From: an uncultured Faecalibacterium sp.
Lineage (GTDB): Bacteria > Bacillota > Clostridia > Oscillospirales > Ruminococcaceae
Direction: 5' to 3'
DNA length: 53,178 bases
Assembly (NCBI GenBank): GCA_900772565.1
Contig: CAAHET010000048.1
Span: 1-53,178, forward strand
Made by a program: the position numbers and the translations under genes. The first letter of the stretch is position 1. Every line of letters begins with the position of its first letter. The notes beneath the pieces are model-generated. The model was not told the origin of the DNA. It saw only the letters and a list, made by a program, of their open reading frames with translations, and made no database searches. Shown here one piece after another: positions 41,243 to 50,448 of this stretch.

Positions 41243-44038
41243 TTGGCTAAGAACAAATCGCAGTACGACAGTACGCTGAATCTGCCCAAGACCCTGTTTG
41301 AGATGCGCGCCGGTCTGCCCAAAAAGGAACCGGTCATGCTCAAGGATTGGGATGACAACGACCTGTACAACCAGCTCATGAAGCACAACGAGGGTAAGCC
41401 CCAGTTTATTCTGCATGACGGCCCTCCGTATGCAAACGGCAACATCCACATGGGCACCGCCCTGAACAAGATCATCAAGGATATCATCATCCGCGAAAAG
41501 AACATGGAGGGCTATCAGGCTCCCTATGTGCCCGGCTTTGATACCCACGGCCTGCCCATTGAGCTGAAGGCTCTGTCCTCCGTCGGCGACAAGAAGAAGG
41601 ACATCTCCAAGCTGGAGCTGCGCCAGATCTGTGAAAAGTTTGCCACCGAGCACATTGATATCATGAGCGACCAGTTCAAGCGTTTGGGCGTCATCGGTGA
41701 CTTCGAGCACCCCTACCTGACCCTGAAGCCGGAATTTGAGGCACGTCAGATCGAGATCTTCGGCGAGATGGCCAAGAAGGGCTACATCTACAAGGGCCTC
41801 AAGCCCGTGTACTGGTGCCCGGACTGCCGCACCGCACTGGCAGAAGCTGAGATCGAGTACGGCGAGGACGACTGCGATTCCATCTTTGTACGCTTCCACG
41901 TCTCGCAGGATCCCAACGGTGTGCTGGCAAAGTACGGCATTCCCATGGATAAGACCTACTTCGTTATTTGGACCACCACCACTTGGACCCTGCCCGCCAA
42001 CGAGGCTATCTGCCTGAACGGTCAGTTCGAGTACTCCTTCGTCAAGATCGGCGAGGAGTACCACATCATGGCTACCGATCTGGTCAAGAGCGTCATGGAC
42101 GCCTGCCACATCGAGAACTACGAGATCGTGGGCGAGCCCGTTTCCGGCGCTGAGTTCGAGCTGATGCGCTACAACCACGTCTACCTGCCCAAGGAGGGCT
42201 GGGTCATTCTGGGCGATCACGTCACGCTGGAAAGCGGTTCCGGCTGCGTGCACACCGCAGGCGGCCACGGCGTGGACGACTTCAACGTCTGCCAGAAGTA
42301 TCCGCAGGTGGCCATCACCGTGCCCGTGGATGACGGCGGTTACCTGACCGAGCTGGCCGGTAAGTACGCTGGGCAGCGCGTGTGGGCAGCCAACAAGACC
42401 ATTCTGGCCGACCTGACTGCCTCCGGCGCTGTGATGGGTCAGGTGCACATCAAGCACCAGTACCCCCACTGCTGGCGCTGCCACAATCCCATCATCTTCC
42501 GTGCTACCGAGCAGTGGTTCTGCTCCATTGCCAAGTTCCGCGAGGACGTGTACAAGGCCATTGATACCGTCACCTGGATGCCGGATTGGGGTCATGACCG
42601 CATGACCGGCATGGTGCGTGACCGCAACGACTGGTGCATCAGCCGTCAGCGCACTTGGGGCGTGCCCATCCCCGCCTTCTACTGCAAGAAGTGCGGTACC
42701 TACCACATCACCGATGCTACCATCAAGGCTGTCAGCGCCTTGTTCCGCAAGGAAGGCTCTGACGCATGGTATAAGTACGATGCCGAGCAGATCATCCCCG
42801 CAGGCGAAGTGTGCGAGAAGTGCGGCGCTTCCGAGTGGGAAAAGGACACCGACATCATGGACGTCTGGTTCGACTCCGGCTCCACCCATGCCGCCGTGCT
42901 GGACGAGCGTCCCGAGCTGCGTTTCCCCGCCGATATGTATATGGAAGGCGGCGACCAGTTCCGCGGCTGGTTCCAGTCCAGCCTGCTGACCAGCGTTGCA
43001 AGCAAGGGCTGCGCACCCTATAAGTCCGTGCTGTGCCACGGCTGGGTGGTGGACGAGCAGGGCAAGCAGATGCACAAGAGCGCCGGCAACGGCGTGGAGC
43101 CCAGCGAGATCATTAAGGACTACGGCGCCGATATCATCCGTCTGTGGGTGGCTTCTTCCGATTACACCGTGGACGTGCGTGCCGGTAAGAACATCTTCAA
43201 GCAGCTCAGCGAGGCTTACCGCAAGATCCGCAACACTGCCCGCTTCATTCTGGGCAATCTGGACGGCTTTGACCCCAACACCGATTGTGTGGCAGACGAC
43301 CAGCTGCAGGATATCGACCGCTGGGCACTGGCTGCGCTGGATGACCTGATCGTCAACACCAACGCAGGCTACGCTGTGTACGACTTCAACAAGGTCTACC
43401 ACGCCGTGTACAACTTCTGCGTGGTGGCTATGTCCAACTTCTATCTGGACGTCACCAAAGATCGTCTGTACTGCACCAACGGCGCAGCCCGCAAGGCAGC
43501 CCAGACCACCATGTACAAGATCCTTGTCGCTCTGGATAAGATCATTGCCCCCATCCTGTGCTTCACCAGTCAGGAGATCTGGGACTTCATGCCCAAGTCC
43601 GAGGGTATGAACAAGTATGTGGTGTTCGAGCAGATGCCCAAGGCTGGCCAGTACGCCGCCGACGATGCCTTCAAGGCAAAGTGGGCTCAGCTGATTGCTG
43701 TGCGCGACGAGGTCAAGAAGGTGCTGGAGCAGGCCCGTGCTGAAAAGCTGATCGGTGCTTCTCTGGAAGCTTCCGTCACCCTGTACTGCAATGATGTCGT
43801 CTATGACCTGCTGAACAGCATCCCCATGGACGAGCTGGCCGACCTGATGATCGTCTCCCATGTGGAGCTGGTCAAGGGCGAGGGCGGCGCTGCCAGCGCT
43901 GTCGAGGGTCTGGGCGTTGCAGCTGCACACGCCACCGGCGACAAGTGCGAGCGCTGCTGGAAGTACTCTGCTTCCATCGGCAGCCACCCCGCACACCCCA
44001 CCCTGTGCGCACGCTGCGCCAGCGTTGTGGAAGCATAA
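41243..44038 (+). CDS. ileS: Isoleucyl-tRNA synthetase
   Basis: This 931-residue class I synthetase has the HIGH region PPYANGNIHMG (61-71), the editing domain with WTTTTWTLPAN and GTGCVHTA-like GSGCVHTAGGHG, and the KMSKS loop as KQMHKS (about 608-613, His in place of Ser). The C-terminal zinc finger is CERCWKYS...CARC. The start is TTG at 41243, preceded by GAGGAGAG. Bacterial-type length and zinc finger indicate the mupirocin-sensitive class. A strong terminator follows. Confidence 0.96.
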   Translation: MAKNKSQYDSTLNLPKTLFEMRAGLPKKEPVMLKDWDDNDLYNQLMKHNEGKPQFILHDGPPYANGNIHMGTALNKIIKDIIIREKNMEGYQAPYVPGFDTHGLPIELKALSSVGDKKKDISKLELRQICEKFATEHIDIMSDQFKRLGVIGDFEHPYLTLKPEFEARQIEIFGEMAKKGYIYKGLKPVYWCPDCRTALAEAEIEYGEDDCDSIFVRFHVSQDPNGVLAKYGIPMDKTYFVIWTTTTWTLPANEAICLNGQFEYSFVKIGEEYHIMATDLVKSVMDACHIENYEIVGEPVSGAEFELMRYNHVYLPKEGWVILGDHVTLESGSGCVHTAGGHGVDDFNVCQKYPQVAITVPVDDGGYLTELAGKYAGQRVWAANKTILADLTASGAVMGQVHIKHQYPHCWRCHNPIIFRATEQWFCSIAKFREDVYKAIDTVTWMPDWGHDRMTGMVRDRNDWCISRQRTWGVPIPAFYCKKCGTYHITDATIKAVSALFRKEGSDAWYKYDAEQIIPAGEVCEKCGASEWEKDTDIMDVWFDSGSTHAAVLDERPELRFPADMYMEGGDQFRGWFQSSLLTSVASKGCAPYKSVLCHGWVVDEQGKQMHKSAGNGVEPSEIIKDYGADIIRLWVASSDYTVDVRAGKNIFKQLSEAYRKIRNTARFILGNLDGFDPNTDCVADDQLQDIDRWALAALDDLIVNTNAGYAVYDFNKVYHAVYNFCVVAMSNFYLDVTKDRLYCTNGAARKAAQTTMYKILVALDKIIAPILCFTSQEIWDFMPKSEGMNKYVVFEQMPKAGQYAADDAFKAKWAQLIAVRDEVKKVLEQARAEKLIGASLEASVTLYCNDVVYDLLNSIPMDELADLMIVSHVELVKGEGGAASAVEGLGVAAAHATGDKCERCWKYSASIGSHPAHPTLCARCASVVEA

Positions 44039-44074
44039 GCGTCCCGCATCAATACAAATCTGTTTTGTAAAAAG

Positions 44075-44112
44075 GGCGGCGCTCCCTTGACCGGGGAGCG
44101 CCGTTTTTTATA
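44075..44112 (+). terminator. ileS terminator
   Basis: GGCGGCGCTCCC pairs with GGGGAGCGCCG around TTGACC, followed by TTTTTTATA. Confidence 0.88.
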
Positions 44113-44130
44113 ACAGAAACGAGGTAGCTA

Positions 44131-44613
44131 ATGGCATTTGTACTCTTTAATCTGGCAGCTGTGGCTGCGCTGATCGGCATCGACCAGCTGATCAAGCTGT
44201 GGGCAGTGCAGGCTTTGCAGCCGGTAGGCGCTATGCCGCTGATCCCCCATGTGGTGGAGCTGCGGTTCGTGCTCAATCAAGGCATGGCTTTCAGCCTGCT
44301 CAGCGGCAAGCAGCTGTTCCTTATCATCGCCACAAGCGCAGCGCTGCTGGCGGTCGCCTACGGCCTGTTTTTCCGCAGCCGCGGCAAGTACTTGCAGCAG
44401 GCAGCGCTGGTGCTGGTGCTGGGCGGGGGCATCGGCAACCTGATCGACCGGGTGCTCAACGGCGAGGTGGTGGATTATATCAACCTGCTCTTCATGCGTT
44501 TTGCCGTGTTCAATTTTGCAGATATCTGCGTTTGCGTGGGCGTGGCACTGTGGGTGCTGGTGATCTTTCTGGACGAGGTCCACGCCGATGATGCCGCCTC
44601 CAAGGAGCAGTAA
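44131..44613 (+). CDS. lspA: Lipoprotein signal peptidase (signal peptidase II)
   Basis: This 160-residue aspartyl protease of the membrane cleaves prolipoproteins after lipid attachment. It has four membrane helices. Catalytic Asp106 (GNLIDRV) and Asp131 (FNFADICV) are present, along with the conserved N-terminal IDQLIKLW and LNQGMAFSLL. It would process lipoproteins such as the ABC binding protein at 3414. rluD follows 3 bases later. Confidence 0.95.
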   Translation: MAFVLFNLAAVAALIGIDQLIKLWAVQALQPVGAMPLIPHVVELRFVLNQGMAFSLLSGKQLFLIIATSAALLAVAYGLFFRSRGKYLQQAALVLVLGGGIGNLIDRVLNGEVVDYINLLFMRFAVFNFADICVCVGVALWVLVIFLDEVHADDAASKEQ

Positions 44614-44616
44614 ACT

Positions 44617-45549
44617 ATGGAACAGCGTGAATTTATCGTAGAGCAGGAGACTGCCGGGCAGCGCATCGACCGCTTTCTCAGCGGCGAGGACACCGGCCTG
44701 TCCCGCTCGGCGCTGCAGGCGCTGGTGGCCGAGGGTCATGTGCAGTGCAACGGCAAGGCTGTGGCCAAAAGCCTGAAACTCAAGGCAGGGGACACCGTGC
44801 TGCTGGAGATCCCTGACGCAAAGCCCATCGAGGCTGTGCCGCAGGATATCCCGCTGGATATCGTCTACGAGGATGCCCACCTGCTGGTGGTCAACAAGCC
44901 CAAGGGCATGGTGGTGCACCCCGCACCCGGCAACCCGGACGGCACGCTGGTCAACGCCCTGCTGTGGCATTGCAAGGGCAGCCTTTCCGGCATTGGCGGC
45001 GAGATCCGCCCCGGCATCGTCCACCGCATTGATAAGGACACCAGCGGCCTGCTGGTGGTGGCAAAGGACGACGCCACCCACATCGGCCTTTCCCAGCAGA
45101 TGGCGGTGCACAGCGTGGAGCGTGCCTATCAGACGGTGGTCTACGGCGGCTTTGCGCAGGACGAGGGCTTTGTGGAAGCAAATCTTGGCCGCAGCAAGAC
45201 CGACCGCAAAAAAATGGCGGTCTACCCGGCCACCGAGCCCCACACTAAGTACGCCTATACCGGCTACAAGGTACTGGAGCGGCTGGGCGAGTTCACCCTG
45301 CTGGAATGCCGCCTAAAGACCGGCCGCACCCATCAGATCCGCGTGCACATGGCCTCCATCCACCATCCGGTGGCAGGGGACCCGGTGTACGGTCCTCACA
45401 ACTGCATCACAAGCCTGCACGGCCAGTGTCTGCACGCCAAAACGCTGGGCTTTATCCACCCCATCACCGGGGAGCAGCTGCGGTTCGACTCTGAGCTGCC
45501 GGACTACTTTACCCATTTTCTCGCAACTCTCAGGAGGAAAAACACATGA
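44617..45549 (+). CDS. rluD: Pseudouridine synthase, RluD/RluA family
   Basis: This 310-residue protein has an N-terminal S4 domain (about 14-62) and the RluA-type catalytic domain, with HRIDKDTSGLLVVAK (about 136-150) and catalytic Asp139. GRTHQIRVHMASIHHPVAGD is near the C-terminus. It pseudouridylates 23S rRNA; B. subtilis YlyB has the same genomic place next to lspA. The following gene overlaps by 4 bases (ATGA). Confidence 0.93.
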   Translation: MEQREFIVEQETAGQRIDRFLSGEDTGLSRSALQALVAEGHVQCNGKAVAKSLKLKAGDTVLLEIPDAKPIEAVPQDIPLDIVYEDAHLLVVNKPKGMVVHPAPGNPDGTLVNALLWHCKGSLSGIGGEIRPGIVHRIDKDTSGLLVVAKDDATHIGLSQQMAVHSVERAYQTVVYGGFAQDEGFVEANLGRSKTDRKKMAVYPATEPHTKYAYTGYKVLERLGEFTLLECRLKTGRTHQIRVHMASIHHPVAGDPVYGPHNCITSLHGQCLHAKTLGFIHPITGEQLRFDSELPDYFTHFLATLRRKNT

Positions 45550-46373
45550 ACGATTCTCTGGCATCCACTCTGGTGCTCTGTGATCTGGATAACCTGCTGC
45601 TGGGCGAGGATGGAAATCTGACCCAAGTGGTGCGGGACGTTTTGCAGCTGTTCAGCAGCCGCGGCGGCAGACTGACCGTTTTTTCGCAGCGCTCTCCGCG
45701 TGCCGTGCGCTCCATTTTGGGCAGCGTGCGTCTGGCAGCGCCTGCGCTGGTGTGCGGCGGCACCATGGCTTACCACTATGCCGATGGCAACCGGGTGCCC
45801 CTGTGCAGCTTTGCCCAGCAGCAGGAGCTTTTTACCTGCCTGCCGGATACCCCCGGCGTGGGTGTCGCCGTGCAGATGCAGGACGGCACCACCCGGGTGC
45901 TGCGCATGAGCAATGCGTTGGAGCGCCATCTGCGGCAGGAGTGGACCCCGTATCTGCTGGCAAACGCCGCCGACATCCGACCCGAGCAGGTGCTGCGGGT
46001 GCTGCTGTATCAGGACAGCAAGTCTGTACCCCTGATCTCGCTGGCAGAAAAGGCCATCGGGGATCGTGTTGCCCTGCTGGGCGAGCGTATCGCCCCGGAC
46101 ACTCTTGTTCTCACCCCGAAGCGGATCTCCGGCCGGGAAATGCTGGACACCGTCTGCGCCATGGCGCAGGTGGGCGCGGAGCAGGTCCTTGCGCTGGCGG
46201 GCGGTCAGCCCATGCTGGAACTGGTGCAGGCTGTAGAGCACAGCGCAGTGGCCGCCGATGCCCCGGCAGAGCTGCGCCTTGCCGCCGAGCAGATCACCCT
46301 GACGGATGCCGCCGGTGGCGCTGCTGTGGAGGTTTTGTACCGCATGGTGCGTGCTGCTGAAAAATCCGTGTAA
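45546..46373 (+). CDS. HAD-like protein with incomplete catalytic motifs
   Basis: This 275-residue Cof-type HAD fold has DLDN at residues 13-16 (motif I Asp13 and Asp15 kept, Thr lost) and a Ser in VFSQRS for motif II. A possible motif III Lys occurs in LTPKRISGREML. Where Cof phosphatases have GDxxND, this protein reads LAGGQPMLEL, so the acidic magnesium ligands are missing. Phosphatase activity is therefore doubtful. GAGGAAAAAC precedes the ATG, which overlaps the rluD stop by 4 bases. Role unknown. Confidence 0.75.
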   Translation: MNDSLASTLVLCDLDNLLLGEDGNLTQVVRDVLQLFSSRGGRLTVFSQRSPRAVRSILGSVRLAAPALVCGGTMAYHYADGNRVPLCSFAQQQELFTCLPDTPGVGVAVQMQDGTTRVLRMSNALERHLRQEWTPYLLANAADIRPEQVLRVLLYQDSKSVPLISLAEKAIGDRVALLGERIAPDTLVLTPKRISGREMLDTVCAMAQVGAEQVLALAGGQPMLELVQAVEHSAVAADAPAELRLAAEQITLTDAAGGAAVEVLYRMVRAAEKSV

Positions 46374-46381
46374 AATTTGTG

Positions 46382-46423
46382 CAAAGCCCTCTGCTATTTT
46401 CCCGCAGAGGGCTTTCTTTTTAG
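46382..46423 (+). terminator. Terminator of the lspA-rluD-HAD operon
   Basis: AAAGCCCTCTGC pairs with GCAGAGGGCTTT around a 10-base loop, followed by CTTTTT. Confidence 0.88.
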
Positions 46424-46455
46424 CAAAAAATCAGGTAGAATGGGGAGGAGGACCT

Positions 46456-46800
46456 ATGCCGAACCAAAAGCACCGCGAGGGGCTGTTTTTTCTGCTGTGC
46501 CTTGCCGCCGCAGGGATCTGTGCAGGGCTGGTGTTCCGGTTTGCAGTGCCGCTGCAAGCACAGACCCCTCAGACACTGCCGGACACAAAGGCGCTGGCGG
46601 AGTACACACAGGTGGAGCTGAACACAGCCGATGCAGATGCTTTGTGCACCCTGCCCGGTGTCGGTCCCCGCAATGCACAGGCTATTCTGGACTACCGGGC
46701 GCAGCACGGCTCGTTTGCACAGGTGGAGGATGCCGCGCAGGTGCCGGGCATTACCCGCGCAATGGTGGATTCATGGGCAGGACAGGCGTATGTCCGCTAG
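46456..46800 (+). CDS. comEA: ComEA-like helix-hairpin-helix protein
   Basis: This 114-residue protein has an N-terminal membrane anchor (about 9-29) and a short linker. Its ComEA-type double helix-hairpin-helix domain reads VELNTADADALCTLPGVGPRNAQAILDYR and DAAQVPGITRAMVDSW. Such proteins bind incoming DNA at the cell surface in transformation, but no comEC is seen in this window, so competence is not shown. AGGAGGACC sets the start. A TAGAAT -10-like box lies at 46436-46441. Confidence 0.85.
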   Translation: MPNQKHREGLFFLLCLAAAGICAGLVFRFAVPLQAQTPQTLPDTKALAEYTQVELNTADADALCTLPGVGPRNAQAILDYRAQHGSFAQVEDAAQVPGITRAMVDSWAGQAYVR

Positions 46801-46853
46801 GGCGCAGCCCGCTTTCTGCCTTGGTCAAAGAGGAAATACGGAGATATATTGTT

Positions 46854-49247
46854 ATGAGTGACGAATCGATCTTTATCAACCGCGAACTGAGCTGGCTGGA
46901 TTTTAACCGCCGCGTTCTAGCGCTGGGCAAGGACAAAAACGTCCCGCTGGGCGAGCGGATCAAGTTTCTGGCAATTTACGGCTCCAATCTGGACGAGTTT
47001 TTCATGGTGCGCGTAGGCTCCTTGCAGGAGCGCGCAAACCTTGAGCAGAGCAAGACCAAAAAGGAAAAGCGGGAAAACAAGACCAACATGACTGCCGCCG
47101 AGCAGCTGGCCGCCATTATGCCCAAAACAGCGCAGCTGCAGGAGGAATGCGATAAATTCTACGCAAAAGCGCTGGAAAATCTGGCGGAGAACGGCTACCA
47201 TAAGGTGGATTTCGACCACCTGACCAAGGAAGAAGAGCATCTCTGGAAAAAATACTTCCAATCGGAACTGTTCCCCATCCTCAGCCCGCAGATCGTGGAT
47301 AACCGCCACCCGTTCCCGTTTTTGCGCAATAAGGAGATCTACCTTGGCGTGCTGCTCAAGGAAAAGCACACACAGGAGCAGAGCCTTGGCATCGTGCCCA
47401 TCTCCAGCCAGATGGAGCGGATGCATTTTATCAAAAAGGACGGTACTGTGCAGTTTGCCCTCACCGAGGAACTGGTGCTGCACTATGCGTCCAACATCTT
47501 CGGCAAGGATTCCATTCAGGAAAAATGTCTGTTCCGGGTCACCCGCAACGCGGATATCGACGTAAAAGAGGGCATGATGGATCACGATATCGACTATCGT
47601 GAGATCATGACCGAGCTGCTCCGGCGTCGCCGCAAGCTGGCTGCTGTCCGTTTGCAGATCACTCCCGCCCCCGCACCGGAGGTGGAGCGGCTGCTGTGCA
47701 GCCGTCTGGAACTGACCCGCAAGCGGGTGTTCCTGCAAAAGAGCCCGCTGGACCTGAGCTTCTTCTTTAAGCTTTCCGGCCGCATGGAGACCGAGGGTCA
47801 CCCGGCGCTGTTTTACACCCCCGCACGCCCCATGCTGCCGCCGCCGGACTATGATCTTGCCACCGAGGTACAGAAGCATGACGTGCTGCTCAGCTACCCG
47901 TACCAGTCCATCCGTCCCTTTATCACCATGCTCAAAAAGGCCGCACAGGATCCGGACGTCATCTCCATCAAGATGACCCTCTACCGCATGGCACGGGAGT
48001 CCCAGATCGTGCAGGCGCTGATGGAAGCAGCCGAAAACGGCAAGGAAGTGGTGGCGCTGGTAGAGCTGCGCGCCCGCTTTGACGAGCAGAACAACATCGA
48101 CTGGTCCAAGCAGCTGGAAAGCGCCGGCTGCACCGTCATCTACGGCTTCGAGGACTACAAGGTGCACTCCAAGCTGACCCTCATCACCCGCAAGGGCGCA
48201 GAGGGCTACTCCTACATCACCCAGATCGGTACCGGCAACTACAACGAAAAAACCAGCGAACTGTATACCGATTATTCCTTCATCACCGCAGACGAGCGCA
48301 TCGGCGAGGAAGCCTCCAAAGTGTTCCGCAATCTGGCCGTGCAGCAGCTCACCGAGGAAAGCGACAAGATGCTGGTTGCCCCGCTGCGCTTCAAGAGCGT
48401 GCTGCTGGACGAGATGGATCACGTCATCGCTGCCGCCCGCATGGGCCGCCCGGCTTCCATGATCCTGAAAAACAACTCCATCAGCGACCGGGATATCATC
48501 CTGAAATTGCAGGAAGCCAGCTGCGCCGGGGTGCGCATTGATATGATCGTGCGCGGCATCTGTTGCGTGCGCGCAGAGGTGCCCGGCAAGACCGAGAATC
48601 TGCACATCCGCAGTCTGGTGGGACGGTATCTGGAGCACGGCCGCATTTACAGCTTCTTTGATGGCACCCACACCCGCATCTACATTGCTTCCGGTGACTT
48701 CCTCACCCGTAATACTGAGTGCCGTGTGGAGGTAGGCGTGCGGGTGGAGGATCCTGTTCTGGTGCAAAAGCTCACCGATATCCTTCAGCTGCAGCTGCGG
48801 GATAACGTCAACGCCCGGGTTATGGATGCCAGCGGCAGCTATCAGAAGGTGAAGCCCGCCGAGGGTGAGCCGCTGGTCAACGGCCAGATGGGTATGTACG
48901 AGCTGCTGCGCAACGACTGGCAGCGCCCCGAGCCGTGGAAGTGCACCACCTCCGCCCCGGAAACGGAAAAACCGGCGGCAGTCTGTCAGGAAGTTACCGT
49001 GGAACAGCTCAAACAGGAGCTGCCCCATGTGTTCCAGCCCGCACCGGAAAAGGCAGAGAATGCCGCCCCGGCGGCGCAGCAGCCAGACCACTACGAGGCG
49101 CTGGAGCAGATGCTGAACAACAAGCCCCGCGCTGCGCAGCCCGCGCCGAAAACGCCCACTGCACCCCGCCCGGCTGCAAAGCCTGCCGTCACCGCACCCA
49201 AGAAAAAGAGTCTGCTGGAACGCATCGGAAGCTTTTTCCGGCGCTGA
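46854..49247 (+). CDS. ppk1: Polyphosphate kinase 1 with C-terminal extension
   Basis: This 797-residue enzyme makes polyphosphate from ATP. The N domain begins FINRELSWLDFNRRVL (6-21). The phospholipase-D-like catalytic domains contain KVHSKLTLITR with the His that is phosphorylated, IGTGNYNEKTSELYTDYS, and a second His in FFDGTHTRIYIASGDF. Ppk1 normally ends near residue 690. Here about 107 more residues follow: an Ala/Pro-rich linker and a basic terminal helix, KKKSLLERIGSFFRR. The ATG at 46854 follows GGAGATATATTGTT; upstream open frame is not coding. Confidence 0.93.
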   Translation: MSDESIFINRELSWLDFNRRVLALGKDKNVPLGERIKFLAIYGSNLDEFFMVRVGSLQERANLEQSKTKKEKRENKTNMTAAEQLAAIMPKTAQLQEECDKFYAKALENLAENGYHKVDFDHLTKEEEHLWKKYFQSELFPILSPQIVDNRHPFPFLRNKEIYLGVLLKEKHTQEQSLGIVPISSQMERMHFIKKDGTVQFALTEELVLHYASNIFGKDSIQEKCLFRVTRNADIDVKEGMMDHDIDYREIMTELLRRRRKLAAVRLQITPAPAPEVERLLCSRLELTRKRVFLQKSPLDLSFFFKLSGRMETEGHPALFYTPARPMLPPPDYDLATEVQKHDVLLSYPYQSIRPFITMLKKAAQDPDVISIKMTLYRMARESQIVQALMEAAENGKEVVALVELRARFDEQNNIDWSKQLESAGCTVIYGFEDYKVHSKLTLITRKGAEGYSYITQIGTGNYNEKTSELYTDYSFITADERIGEEASKVFRNLAVQQLTEESDKMLVAPLRFKSVLLDEMDHVIAAARMGRPASMILKNNSISDRDIILKLQEASCAGVRIDMIVRGICCVRAEVPGKTENLHIRSLVGRYLEHGRIYSFFDGTHTRIYIASGDFLTRNTECRVEVGVRVEDPVLVQKLTDILQLQLRDNVNARVMDASGSYQKVKPAEGEPLVNGQMGMYELLRNDWQRPEPWKCTTSAPETEKPAAVCQEVTVEQLKQELPHVFQPAPEKAENAAPAAQQPDHYEALEQMLNNKPRAAQPAPKTPTAPRPAAKPAVTAPKKKSLLERIGSFFRR

Positions 49248-49267
49248 GCTGTAAAATCAGGTAAACC

Positions 49268-49322
49268 AAAAGCAGAGCTGCTGCGCAGAAATTTGTGCGG
49301 CGGCTCTGCTTTTTTGTTTATG
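49268..49322 (+). terminator. ppk1 terminator
   Basis: AAAGCAGAGCTGCTGCGCA pairs with TGTGCGGCGGCTCTGCTTT (two G-T pairs), followed by TTTTGTTT. Confidence 0.88.
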
Positions 49323-49374
49323 TTCTCTTGTCCGCTGTTTGTGCATACACTTTTCAGGATAGGAGGGCGGGCGT

Positions 49375-49905
49375 ATGCGGGTAAAACGGAGCGGACAGGC
49401 AGCAAAAATACGCAGACGGCGGTGGGGCGTCATGGCACTTGTGCTGGCGGGGCTGGCACTCTGTCTGCTGGCAGCTTTGCCGGTGCAGGCTGCCCGGAAC
49501 ACGCAAAAGCACTGCTTTCCGCTGGATACCACGGCGTGGCGCATCTCGGATGCCTACGGTGCGCGGACAGACCCCTTTACCGGCAAGTCTGCGTTCCATC
49601 AGGGGCTTGACCTTGCCTGCGCGGCGGGCACGGCAGTGCGGGCGGTGCAGGATGGCGTAGTGACTGCGGCGGCATACAGTCCAAGCTACGGCAACCATCT
49701 GCGCATCCTGCACCCGGACGGCTGCGAGACCCGCTACGCGCACCTGCAATACCTCTATGTCCGCCCGGGAGAGGTGGTACAGACCGGGCAGACGCTGGGT
49801 ACAGTAGGGCAGACAGGCCGCGCCACCGGTGCGCACCTGCATCTGGAACTGTGGCAGCAGGGCGCTGCCTGCGACCCCGCCGCCCTGTTGGAGACTGCTT
49901 CATGA
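49375..49905 (+). CDS. M23-family metallopeptidase (SpoIVFA/LytM-like)
   Basis: This 176-residue protein has a basic N-terminus, a membrane anchor (about 19-39), and a LytM domain with H75 and D79 (HQGLDLA) and HLHLE (about 154-158). The metal ligands seem complete, so it may be an active endopeptidase. It is translationally coupled to an M50 protease. That pairing (M23-fold protein plus M50 protease) is that of SpoIVFA and SpoIVFB, which control sigma-K processing in spore formers. AGGAGG precedes the start by 8 bases. Confidence 0.82.
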   Translation: MRVKRSGQAAKIRRRRWGVMALVLAGLALCLLAALPVQAARNTQKHCFPLDTTAWRISDAYGARTDPFTGKSAFHQGLDLACAAGTAVRAVQDGVVTAAAYSPSYGNHLRILHPDGCETRYAHLQYLYVRPGEVVQTGQTLGTVGQTGRATGAHLHLELWQQGAACDPAALLETAS

Positions 49906-50411
49906 GCCGGCTGCGGGCAGGGAAGCTTGTATTCCGGGACCCGGTGCTGCTGTGCGGCGTGGTGTACCTGCTGCTCTACTTTGATGCCAGCGGCTTTCTG
50001 CGGCTGGGACTGCTGGCGGCTGTTTTGCACGAACTGGGGCACATTCTCGTTTACTGCATCCAGCAAAGGCGTCTGCCGGTCATCGAGGTGACCATGACCG
50101 GCTTTTGTATGCGCACCGCAGGGGAAAAGCTCTCCCTGCGCCAGCGGCTTGTGCTTGCCGCCGCCGGGCCCGCGGTCAATTTTGCCCTTGCCGGGGTATG
50201 GGCGGTGCGTCTTGCGCAAGCTGCTACCATCCGCGGCAGTGCGTTCTGGGCGGCGAATCTGCTGACCGGGCTGTTCAATCTGCTGCCGGTGCCCCCGCTG
50301 GACGGTGCACAGATGGCAGCGTGCATTGGGATGCTCTGGCGGCAAAAATACGGAAAGTGCACACAAACCGCCGGAAACGATTGCAAAACCGGCACATTTG
50401 GGGTAAAATAA
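49902..50411 (+). CDS. M50 site-2 protease (SpoIVFB-like)
   Basis: This 169-residue intramembrane metalloprotease has HELGH (H43, E44, H47) in the second hydrophobic segment and NLLPVPPLDGAQ (about 131-142), providing the third ligand Asp. It is shorter than SpoIVFB (288) and lacks the C-terminal CBS domain. The ATG overlaps the M23 stop by 4 bases. The substrate is unknown; it may be a sigma or anti-sigma factor. Longer upstream frame from 49851 is not supported by a ribosome binding site. Confidence 0.85.
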   Translation: MSRLRAGKLVFRDPVLLCGVVYLLLYFDASGFLRLGLLAAVLHELGHILVYCIQQRRLPVIEVTMTGFCMRTAGEKLSLRQRLVLAAAGPAVNFALAGVWAVRLAQAATIRGSAFWAANLLTGLFNLLPVPPLDGAQMAACIGMLWRQKYGKCTQTAGNDCKTGTFGVK

Positions 50412-50448
50412 AAAGAACGCAAAAAACGGATTGTTTATGGAGGACCCG

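Noticed and set aside
40343..43996. A 1217-codon open frame on the minus strand across divIVA and ileS.
   Set aside because: Shadow of the well-supported plus-strand genes, caused by high GC at third positions; composition is not protein-like and there is no start signal.
46917..49091. A 724-codon minus-strand frame opposite ppk1.
   Set aside because: Antisense shadow of Ppk1, whose motifs and start are clear on plus.
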